A program made the position numbers and the translations under genes. Shown one piece after another: positions 17,149 to 24,238 of a DNA stretch of 64,000 bases (position 1 is the first letter of the stretch; each line of letters begins with the position of its first letter). Where the stretch lies: the NCBI RefSeq assembly GCF_028714975.1, contig NZ_JAQTLH010000001.1:186001-250000 (forward strand). The letters run 5' to 3'. This stretch comes from Sulfurimonas sp. GTDB taxonomy: Bacteria > Campylobacterota > Campylobacteria > Campylobacterales > Sulfurimonadaceae. Below the pieces are notes generated by a model. That model made no database searches, was not told the DNA's origin, and worked only from the letters and a program-made list of their open reading frames with translations.

Positions 17149-18215
17149 TATTTGCCTTGTTGCAGCTTGTTTTGCAACACGCTAGTTGCAGTAATTGCAA
17201 TCGGTTCTTTTAGTTCGGCATTATAATCAAGATAACATACCTCACGATTCTCGGCAATAATATTTACTTTTAGGGCATGGTATGTTTGACCTCTTTTTAT
17301 AAATACTATAGTATCTGCACCGTTTTGGATTAGAGCCTTTTTATCTACTACAAAAGCTTTTCTCTCAACACTAAGTTCAGCTTTGGTTCTTAGCCCGGCT
17401 AAAAATTTTGTCTCCTTTGGCAGGGAAAAACGAACATATCTACTTTGGTTTAGAGGGTTTAGAGTAGGAGATATAAGCAATATTTTTGATTTTATCTCTT
17501 TATCGTCTATTTTAATAATAACCTCTTGTGATGATTTAAGAGTAGTTGCGACTGCTTGAGGAAGATCACCCTCGAGCCAATCCTCTCCATCGGTTTTGAT
17601 AAGAAAAAGAGCGTTTGAAGATGAGATATTTTTGCCCACTTCAATATCTGTTTGTAAAATCACCCCTTTGACCGTAGAACGCAGTTCGATGCTTGGAAAA
17701 ATAGTAAGGTCTTTAAAGAGTGTTTTTATCATCTCATCGGTTGCACCGTAAGTTTTAAGTAATGCTTTGGATGATAAAAGTTTTATAGTATCTGTTTTAA
17801 CCTCTGCTTCTGCCGTAATGCACTCTTTTTGAGCGATAATCTCCTCTTTACAAAGCTTTGATTTGCGACTCGCTTCACTCTCGCTGTGCGTTAGTTTTAT
17901 CAAAGCGGCAATTGCCTCTTTTTGAGCTTCAATCCATTGAGGCGAGTTTAGAAGAGCTAAAACCTCTCCTTTGTTAACGCTTTCAAAATTTGCTTTATTT
18001 AGCTGTATAACTTTAGCTTCGTAAGGCAGTGAGATTGTATGCAGAAGTTTTGGCGGAGTCGTAACTCTCATCATATACTCATCAAGAGGCACATGCGTAA
18101 CCTCCTTACCAACGGCTGTTTGAATCTGCCAATTTTTCTCTTCTTGGGGCGTAAGCGTGACATTTGCCATAAGCGATATAGTTAACATTAAATGTAAAAT
18201 AATAGTTTTTTTCAT
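17148..18215 (-). CDS. RND periplasmic adaptor (membrane fusion) protein
   Basis: Links the inner-membrane pump to the outer-membrane channel. An N-terminal signal peptide (MKKTIILHLMLTISLMANV) is followed by a lipoyl-like half-motif (LPYEAKVIQLNKANFESVNKGEVLALLNSPQW), a helical hairpin rich in Glu and Lys (residues about 110-160), a second lipoyl half (STVKGVILQTDIEVGKNIS), and beta-barrel domains. Length 355. The stop overlaps the pump start and the start is 3 bases from the TolC gene, so the three are one operon. Confidence 0.88.
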   Translation of the reverse strand: MKKTIILHLMLTISLMANVTLTPQEEKNWQIQTAVGKEVTHVPLDEYMMRVTTPPKLLHTISLPYEAKVIQLNKANFESVNKGEVLALLNSPQWIEAQKEAIAALIKLTHSESEASRKSKLCKEEIIAQKECITAEAEVKTDTIKLLSSKALLKTYGATDEMIKTLFKDLTIFPSIELRSTVKGVILQTDIEVGKNISSSNALFLIKTDGEDWLEGDLPQAVATTLKSSQEVIIKIDDKEIKSKILLISPTLNPLNQSRYVRFSLPKETKFLAGLRTKAELSVERKAFVVDKKALIQNGADTIVFIKRGQTYHALKVNIIAENREVCYLDYNAELKEPIAITATSVLQNKLQQGK

Positions 18216-18217
18216 AA

Positions 18218-19408
18218 TTACTCCTTGATTTGTAAAACACTATAGAGTTTAAATAATGTTTCGTAATATTTTTTATTGTGTACGGTAAGTTCTTCTTTTA
18301 ACTTCCATAATTCTCTTTGACTTAACAGATACTCGATAGCCGAATCCTCACCCAAAGCATATCCGCTCTCGATAAGAGGCATCAGCTCATTTTCATACCT
18401 TTCTAACATAGCATTTTGTGCAGTGATACTCTCAAAACTTTGTGTCAACTCTTTTTTTAACGCCTCGGCATTAGATGCTTGCAGCAGTTTAAGCCCCTCT
18501 TTTTCATACTGAGCGGCACTTTTTTTATGCATAGCTGCCGCACGGCTCTCTTCGTTGATAGATGTAGTAAAGTTAAGAGGTACGGATAAGCCAATGGTAA
18601 ATCTAGCTGCATCGATCTCATTTTGGTAAGATGCTCTGAGTGCAAACGAATCAAACGGTGCGTTGTATTTATCAAAATCACTTTGAAGGCTTTGGATTTT
18701 CTTATTTAGCGACTGCTCTTGCAGAGATTCTTGTGCATCGTTAAATGGAAGCTCGTTTGTAACTGTTTTGATATCTCTGCAAGAGAGTTCTTTGTCTTTA
18801 AAAAAAGGCAGAAGAATTTTAGATTGTAAATTATCACGAGAAATTTTTACTTCATTCTCATAAAATTTATACTCATTTTTAAGCCTATCTAGTTCGATTT
18901 GAAGCTGTAAAAGCTCTTTTTTGGAGATTTCTCCATATTTGTAGGACTTCTCTTTTTTCATATATAGCGCTTCAAAAGCTAAAAAAGATTTTTTATACTG
19001 CTCTATATTTTTTTGATCAAGGCAGTTTATGTGGTAAAGAAGCCGTACCTCATTTTCTAAAAGCGCAAAATCATGTTTTAAGCTTAAAATCTCAGCATCG
19101 CTCGCATACTTGGCAGATTTTATTGTATTTTTTTTAACACTCGGATGCATAAAGTTTTGTTCAACTCCAACGCTATACTCATATCCGGACTTATCAAAAT
19201 CAGGTTTTGCGTAGGTTCCTTCTGTAAAAAAACCAAGCGGCTGTCTTGATGATATTACCTTGTTTTGTGAATCATAGGCATGCTCAACGGCTTGAGTTGA
19301 TTTTGCCATAGGATGTTCATGTTGGAGTTTTTGCAAAATCTCATCTAAACTAAGTGTTGTTGCATGTAAAAACAGAGTATATACAAGCAGAAAAAATAGA
19401 GCTTTCAT
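18218..19408 (-). CDS. TolC-family outer-membrane efflux protein
   Basis: Outer-membrane channel of the metal efflux system. A signal peptide (MKALFFLLVYTLFLHATTLS) precedes the typical TolC start LDEILQKLQHEHPMAKS, then long coiled-coil stretches (about residues 90-190 and 290-390) with beta segments between. At 396 residues it is close to CzcC/CusC size. Its start overlaps the stop of the upstream 107-residue gene (ATGA-type), and it lies three bases before the adaptor gene. Confidence 0.87.
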   Translation of the reverse strand: MKALFFLLVYTLFLHATTLSLDEILQKLQHEHPMAKSTQAVEHAYDSQNKVISSRQPLGFFTEGTYAKPDFDKSGYEYSVGVEQNFMHPSVKKNTIKSAKYASDAEILSLKHDFALLENEVRLLYHINCLDQKNIEQYKKSFLAFEALYMKKEKSYKYGEISKKELLQLQIELDRLKNEYKFYENEVKISRDNLQSKILLPFFKDKELSCRDIKTVTNELPFNDAQESLQEQSLNKKIQSLQSDFDKYNAPFDSFALRASYQNEIDAARFTIGLSVPLNFTTSINEESRAAAMHKKSAAQYEKEGLKLLQASNAEALKKELTQSFESITAQNAMLERYENELMPLIESGYALGEDSAIEYLLSQRELWKLKEELTVHNKKYYETLFKLYSVLQIKE

Positions 19409-19728
19409 TTAGGCTCCTTTTCTATAAGAGTACCGTCGAGTGCATTTATGATAAGAGTATAGTGCTCTGTGGATACCTTGTAAATGAGATAATTGCCGCT
19501 GGTTGTTAGTTTTAGATATTTACTCTCTTCCTGCGTCAACTCTTTAATGATGGATTTTGCTTCTTGCTCGTCTATTTTATGCAGTTTATGCATTCTTGCT
19601 TCCTGATTATATTTTTGTCTAAAAGGCTGCTTGTCCGCATTGTTAAAATAGAGAGAATCGGAGACACTCATCGTCTCGCCTGAAGCAAAAATAATAAACG
19701 GAATGATTAATAGTATAAAAGTTTTCAT
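19405..19728 (-). CDS. Small exported PepSY-like protein
   Basis: Function unknown. A signal peptide (residues 1-16, MKTFILLIIPFIIFAS) is followed by a linker and a C-terminal region DEQEAKSIIKELTQ ... YTLIINALDGTLIEKE, which resembles a PepSY-type domain. Such domains are often found next to metal pumps and redox genes. It is the first or second gene of the efflux operon and overlaps the TolC gene by four bases, so it is probably a periplasmic accessory for metal efflux (inference). Confidence 0.6.
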   Translation of the reverse strand: MKTFILLIIPFIIFASGETMSVSDSLYFNNADKQPFRQKYNQEARMHKLHKIDEQEAKSIIKELTQEESKYLKLTTSGNYLIYKVSTEHYTLIINALDGTLIEKEPK

Positions 19729-19801
19729 AATTACCTTTTTTATTACGCATAGAAATATGCGGCTGTGTTTTAAATTTTATAGGTTGTGATTAAAAAAAGG
19801 G

Positions 19802-20116
19802 TTATGCTATAGGGGGTTTAAAAAAGCTGAAGTAGTCTAATGAAAGAAATATCTCGTTGTATGCGAAAAAATCCTCTCTTTTTTGGATGATTGGGATGTA
19901 AGCTGATTTTTCTAAAAAAATATACGGTGTATGATATTCTGTATGAATCTTGCATAATGTATCTGTTGTTTCAGTTGAAAATGCAGACGACAGTTCGCTA
20001 ATGCACCCATTTGCAGAGCAGTGACTGCCATCCAAAACGGCAAAAGTATAGTCATGCAACATTGAGAAGCTCATTGCAAAGAACAATAGCAGTGACCATA
20101 TTTTTTTTGAATTCAT
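19802..20116 (-). CDS. Small exported hypothetical protein, 104 aa
   Basis: Not recognised. An N-terminal hydrophobic segment (KIWSLLLFFAMSFSMLHDYTF) could be a signal peptide or anchor. The rest contains three Cys and several His (HCSANGC, LCKIHTEYH) and an aromatic C-terminus (FLSLDYFSFFKPPIA). The Cys/His content and position directly before the metal efflux operon suggest metal sensing or binding in the periplasm, which is inference. It is 73 bases upstream of the next operon gene. Confidence 0.55.
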   Translation of the reverse strand: MNSKKIWSLLLFFAMSFSMLHDYTFAVLDGSHCSANGCISELSSAFSTETTDTLCKIHTEYHTPYIFLEKSAYIPIIQKREDFFAYNEIFLSLDYFSFFKPPIA

Positions 20117-20169
20117 GTCGCTATTTTACTAAAAAAACGGTTAATGTTATATTTTTATTGTCGCTCTTG

Positions 20170-21279
20170 TTAAAATGAAAAGCTTTGTTTTTTAAACACT
20201 CTAAACTCCGTTGCCGCTTTTTCGTTTTGCAGTCCAAGTGATTCAAGGGCTTGAGGATTTACCAAGTACCATCCCAATACGATATCGACTTTGTCGCCCT
20301 TTTCCAGTTTAAACTCTCGCTTTACGGCTCTTTTTTCGTTTGCTTGTATCATAGTATCTTTTAGAGTCGTATCAGCCGCCCACGGCATGGCAGGCTTGCC
20401 ATCTTTTCCTATCACTCTGACAAAAACCTCTTTCTCCAATTCTATGGTTTTTTTATCTCTAATTACGCTTATTTTTAAAACCGCTAAACGCATAGGATGA
20501 AGCAAAAGCGCATGTGAAGAGCGGTTGTCAACATTTACTATAAAGTGGTCTATATTTTTAAGAATAGAGATATCGACATATTTGCCAAGCATCTCAGAGT
20601 TATTGTGCGCTCCGGCAAAACCGTGAAATGAGTGAGTTTTCGTCTCAATTATAGATGAAAAACTACCTTCAACTTTTGGCATATGACAGCTTACGCAATT
20701 TGCTTTGTTCATTTCATTATTTACATTTGTCGAGCAGAGGTTTAAATCAAATTGGTTGACATTGTGTGAATGGCATCCGACACAGACATTTCCGTTTGCA
20801 AAATGCTCATTCTCTTTTGTCATAATCTTATGATACGGAGAGTCAAGAGAGCTTCTTCCCGAACCGTAGTACTCTTTTTTGGTTTTGCTTATGATGTTTG
20901 TGTTGCTCTGTTTATGCTCTTTGATACTCTCGATACGATGGCAATATGCACAGCTAACTGCCTCTTGATGAGTTTGGTTTTTAACGTCAGGCATAGCTTT
21001 TTGACCATCAGTCAACATTTTGTCTAAGTCGTTTGCAGCAGGAGAGTGGCATTTTCCGCAAGAGTACTGCTCAAGCTTCGTATTATGCGGATGTTTGTCC
21101 CAAACAGCTTTATGTATTACATCTTTATCGGGCGTTGAGTTGGCGTGCATCGAGCCATAGTACTCACTATATATTTGCGGATGGCACGCTTGACACTCTT
21201 TACTTTGGGCAAACTCATGAACGCCGTCGTTGGCAAACATAGCAAAAGCCAGAGCCAAAAATAGAGATAATTTTTTCAT
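20170..21279 (-). CDS. Multihaem cytochrome c, five CxxCH motifs
   Basis: Periplasmic electron carrier or reductase. After a signal peptide (MKKLSLFLALAFAMFA) there are five haem-binding motifs: CQACH, CGKCH, CAYCH, CVGCH and CVSCH, all in the first 215 residues. Extra His residues (for example HTHSFHGFAGAHNN) could be axial ligands. The C-terminal 150 residues have no haem motif and look beta-rich (VFVRVIGKDGKPAMPWA, DKVDIVLGWYLVNP). This resembles cytochrome c554-like families. The electron partner is not evident; the adjacent operon is metal efflux. Minus strand, divergent from the LRV-repeat gene. Confidence 0.83.
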   Translation of the reverse strand: MKKLSLFLALAFAMFANDGVHEFAQSKECQACHPQIYSEYYGSMHANSTPDKDVIHKAVWDKHPHNTKLEQYSCGKCHSPAANDLDKMLTDGQKAMPDVKNQTHQEAVSCAYCHRIESIKEHKQSNTNIISKTKKEYYGSGRSSLDSPYHKIMTKENEHFANGNVCVGCHSHNVNQFDLNLCSTNVNNEMNKANCVSCHMPKVEGSFSSIIETKTHSFHGFAGAHNNSEMLGKYVDISILKNIDHFIVNVDNRSSHALLLHPMRLAVLKISVIRDKKTIELEKEVFVRVIGKDGKPAMPWAADTTLKDTMIQANEKRAVKREFKLEKGDKVDIVLGWYLVNPQALESLGLQNEKAATEFRVFKKQSFSF

Positions 21280-21351
21280 AAAAAAACCTTTTTATATATC
21301 TAACCTACTATTATAACACGCTTCTTAATCAACCGGTGCTATAATTTATGT

Positions 21352-22611
21352 ATGAATTTAAAAGAATTAAAAGATAAAAAAATAGTGCTTTTTGGTAAAA
21401 GCCGCGCTTTTGGCATGGATGAGTTTTTAGCACAGTTAAAGTTTCACAAGATAGGTTTGGTATCTGAGTTTGAGGATGGCGTGGAGCTTATTGTTGAGGG
21501 TAAAATGATGACGCCTTATGAGCAAAAAGCAAGTGATGAGTTGTATGAAAAAGAGTTTTATAGATTAAAATTTATACCCATAGATGTTTTAGAAAAAGAG
21601 CTGGCAAAAGAGATTGACGAAAATACTCTTTTGATGAGTTTAAAACTTAGCCACGATAAAGAGAGGCTAAGGAATTTTATTCAAAACGGAGCGATAAGCG
21701 ATAAACTTTTCTTTAAACTGCTTAAGATGTACAAATGGGGCGGCGAAGATTTTTTTGAAAACGACTCTAACCGCGATGTGAGTGCCGCTATAATTTTACG
21801 GTTTTATAAAAATATCGAGCGAAATCACAATGTTCAGTATGCAACTTCTGGATTTATACATTTAATAGCGCAAACCCATAGCAAGGAGCTTATAGAAGCT
21901 CTTTTGGAACTTGAACCGCTGCAAAACAGCGCAAATTCAAAGATTAAAACTCTTATAGCGATGCGAAATGATTGTGATGAAAAGATGCAAACGGCTCTTT
22001 ATAACTCTATGGATGAGAGCGTGCTCGAAGCGCTTTGCCGAAATGAAAATCTATCCAAAAATGTACTTTTTAAGCTTTTGAGTATTGAGAGATATGCAGA
22101 TGATTTAGCGCAACACGCAAAACTTGATGATGAACTTTTTGAGAGATTTTTACAAAACAATCCGCTAGAGTTGGCTAAAAACGGCACTTTAACACAAGAG
22201 ATGCAAGAGAGATTAATCGCTTTGGATGATAAAGCCATAAATCTCTCTTTGGCTTCAAACGAAAATATCGGTGCTTCGGTAGTAAAAAAACTGCTCTCTT
22301 GCGGCTCTTTTGAGATAAAGTCGGCGATTTATAAAAACCCGACTACTCCCGTAGAGATGCTCAAAGAGGCATACAAAGAGAAGCAAAATCATATCTCTTT
22401 GGCGCACAATGAAAGTACGCCGTCGTATATACTATCGGCAATGGCAGATGAGCTTGATGCGGAAATTTTAAAAGGTTTGGCTAAAAATCCAAGCACGCCG
22501 ATAGAAGTTTTATACCAACTGCAGCTAGACTCCAGATTTGCACGCGCGGTAAAAGAAAATCCGACATTCGGCAGACATATACAACAAGAAAATATAGGAT
22601 GGGAAGTGTGA
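21352..22611 (+). CDS. LRV-repeat protein with BRCT-like N-terminus
   Basis: Function unknown. Residues about 5-85 (LKDKKIVLFGKSRAFGMDEFLAQL ... DGVELIVEGKMMTP) match the pattern of a BRCT domain: a strand, Gly turn, helix, then a 'VELIVEG' strand. Residues about 190-410 consist of about 25-residue helical repeats with LAxNxxxP-type signatures, as in NPTTPVEMLKEA, HNESTPSYILSAM and NPSTPIEVLYQL, typical of leucine-rich repeat variant (LRV) proteins. No signal peptide. It overlaps the MoxR-type ATPase gene by up to 13 bases, so the two are co-translated and probably work together. Confidence 0.68.
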   Translation: MNLKELKDKKIVLFGKSRAFGMDEFLAQLKFHKIGLVSEFEDGVELIVEGKMMTPYEQKASDELYEKEFYRLKFIPIDVLEKELAKEIDENTLLMSLKLSHDKERLRNFIQNGAISDKLFFKLLKMYKWGGEDFFENDSNRDVSAAIILRFYKNIERNHNVQYATSGFIHLIAQTHSKELIEALLELEPLQNSANSKIKTLIAMRNDCDEKMQTALYNSMDESVLEALCRNENLSKNVLFKLLSIERYADDLAQHAKLDDELFERFLQNNPLELAKNGTLTQEMQERLIALDDKAINLSLASNENIGASVVKKLLSCGSFEIKSAIYKNPTTPVEMLKEAYKEKQNHISLAHNESTPSYILSAMADELDAEILKGLAKNPSTPIEVLYQLQLDSRFARAVKENPTFGRHIQQENIGWEV

Positions 22612-23603
22612 GAGCAACAAATTTAATAGCGACTATAACCTCTTTGGTTGAGCAGAGAGTTCCGACATTTTTATGGGGTGCTCCGGGAATCGGAAAGTCA
22701 TCCATCGTAAAGCAGATAGCCGAAGACAAAGGAATCGGTTTTATTGATTTAAGACTTGCTCTTATGGATCCGACCGACTTAAAAGGCATCCCGTTTTACG
22801 ACAAAGAGTCTCATACCGCACTTTGGGCGCCTCCGGCTTTTTTACCTAAGAGCGGTGAGGGAATTTTGTTTTTAGATGAGTTAAACTCTGCACCGCCAAG
22901 CGTTCAAGCCTCTGCATATCAACTTATACTGGATAGAAAAGTAGGCGAGTATGAACTTCCGCACGGCTGGGCGATAGTCGCTGCGGGAAACCGCGAGGGG
23001 GACAGGGGTGTGACTTACCGTATGCCAAGCCCTTTGGCAAATAGATTTGTTCACTTTGAGATGGAAGTCGATGTCGGAGATTGGCGGTTGTGGGCTTATA
23101 AAAAAGGGCTTGATGAGAGGGTTATTTCATACATCTCATATAAGAATGAACATCTGTTCACTTTTGATGCAAAGAGTGATATAAAAAGCTTTGCAACCCC
23201 GAGAAGCTGGGAGTATGTAGACAAGATACTAAAGAGTACGATTACAAAAGAGCTGCTTTTAGATACTCTTAGCGGAGCAGTCGGGCGAGAAGTTGCGGTC
23301 TCCTTTTTGGCATTTGCAAAAGTTGCGGACAGATTGCCGAGTATCGAAGATATATTAAGAGGTGAGGGCGGCGAGTACAGCAATGAGGTTGATGTTCTTT
23401 ATGCTCTAAGTACAGGACTTGTCAGTGGGTACCTGAAAGATAATCGAGATGAGAGATTGGAAAATCTACTCAAGTATACGCTTGAGTTAAAGAGCGAATT
23501 TGCGGTTATGATAGTTCAAGATTTGCAAAGAAATGGTGTGAGGATGGAACACTCGGAGGTTTTTAAAGAGTGGGTTAAGAGATTTGCTTATCTTTTAGCC
23601 TAA
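22599..23603 (+). CDS. MoxR-type AAA+ ATPase
   Basis: Predicted chaperone-like ATPase. It has Walker A GAPGIGKSS near residue 26, Walker B ILFLDELN, and the sensor-like AAGNREGD, with the MoxR-like segment YRMPSPLANRFVHFEME. Length is 334. MoxR proteins usually act with a von Willebrand factor A or metallopeptidase-like partner encoded next door; here the next gene is a ferritin-like protein and the upstream, overlapping gene is the LRV/BRCT-like protein. ATG at 22599 is used; a GTG at 22608 overlapping the upstream stop is also possible. Confidence 0.82.
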   Translation: MGSVRATNLIATITSLVEQRVPTFLWGAPGIGKSSIVKQIAEDKGIGFIDLRLALMDPTDLKGIPFYDKESHTALWAPPAFLPKSGEGILFLDELNSAPPSVQASAYQLILDRKVGEYELPHGWAIVAAGNREGDRGVTYRMPSPLANRFVHFEMEVDVGDWRLWAYKKGLDERVISYISYKNEHLFTFDAKSDIKSFATPRSWEYVDKILKSTITKELLLDTLSGAVGREVAVSFLAFAKVADRLPSIEDILRGEGGEYSNEVDVLYALSTGLVSGYLKDNRDERLENLLKYTLELKSEFAVMIVQDLQRNGVRMEHSEVFKEWVKRFAYLLA

Positions 23604-23674
23604 ATTTTTAAAACGAAATTAATAAACTTAGCTGTAAGATGGAGTGATTTAAAAATTTTTAAGAGGAGTGCAAT

Positions 23675-24190
23675 ATGGCTAGAGTAGGTAATTCGATTAT
23701 CAAAGGTATAGAAGTCTCAGAAATCATTAAACTTTTAAACAAAGCGTATGCGGATGAGTGGTTGGCGTACTATCAATATTTTATTGAGAGCAAAGTCGTA
23801 AAAGGGATTATGAAAGATGCTGCAATCGTAGAGCTAAATCAACATGCTGCAGATGAACTAAGACACGCAACTATGATAGCAGATAGAATCATACAGCTTG
23901 GCGGAACACCGCTTTTGCACCCGAAAGAGTGGATGAAAAAAACAAATTGCGGTTACGAAGAGCCTAAAAATTTTGATGTCGTAGCGATTTTGCAAGATGC
24001 TATAAACGGTGAGCAGTGCGCGATAAAAACATACTCAAGTATAGTTGATTTGACAAGAGAAAAAGATATAGTGACATACGATGTCGTCTCTCAAATCCTT
24101 GCAGACGAAGTTGCACATGAAGAAGATTTGCAGACACTGCACGATGATATAACAGAGTTTGTAAAAGATTTGAAAAAGAGCCTAAAATAA
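23675..24190 (+). CDS. Ferritin-like diiron protein
   Basis: Four-helix bundle of the ferritin/bacterioferritin class, for iron storage or peroxide protection. Diiron ligands fit E in ADEWLAYYQYF, the pair E/H in ELNQHAADELRHA, E in NGEQCAIKTYSS, and the final DEVAHEEDLQ. Length is 171. Shine-Dalgarno AGAGGAG precedes the ATG. It lies 71 bases after the MoxR gene and may have its own promoter. Whether it binds haem, like bacterioferritin, cannot be told. Confidence 0.82.
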   Translation: MARVGNSIIKGIEVSEIIKLLNKAYADEWLAYYQYFIESKVVKGIMKDAAIVELNQHAADELRHATMIADRIIQLGGTPLLHPKEWMKKTNCGYEEPKNFDVVAILQDAINGEQCAIKTYSSIVDLTREKDIVTYDVVSQILADEVAHEEDLQTLHDDITEFVKDLKKSLK

Positions 24191-24197
24191 TACTTTG

Positions 24198-24238
24198 AGA
24201 CTGCCACTCTCGTCATTGCGAGCGAAGCGCGGCAATCT
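24198..24238. repeat. CATTGCGAG intergenic repeat overlapping a stop codon
   Basis: CGTCATTGCGAG (24211-24222) followed by GGCAATCT (24231-24238), with a flanking inverted GACTGCC at the left. The right edge overlaps the stop codon of the minus-strand MMPL gene (24237-24239). Same family as copies near 14.0, 29.3, 50.2 and 54.8 kb. Confidence 0.78.
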
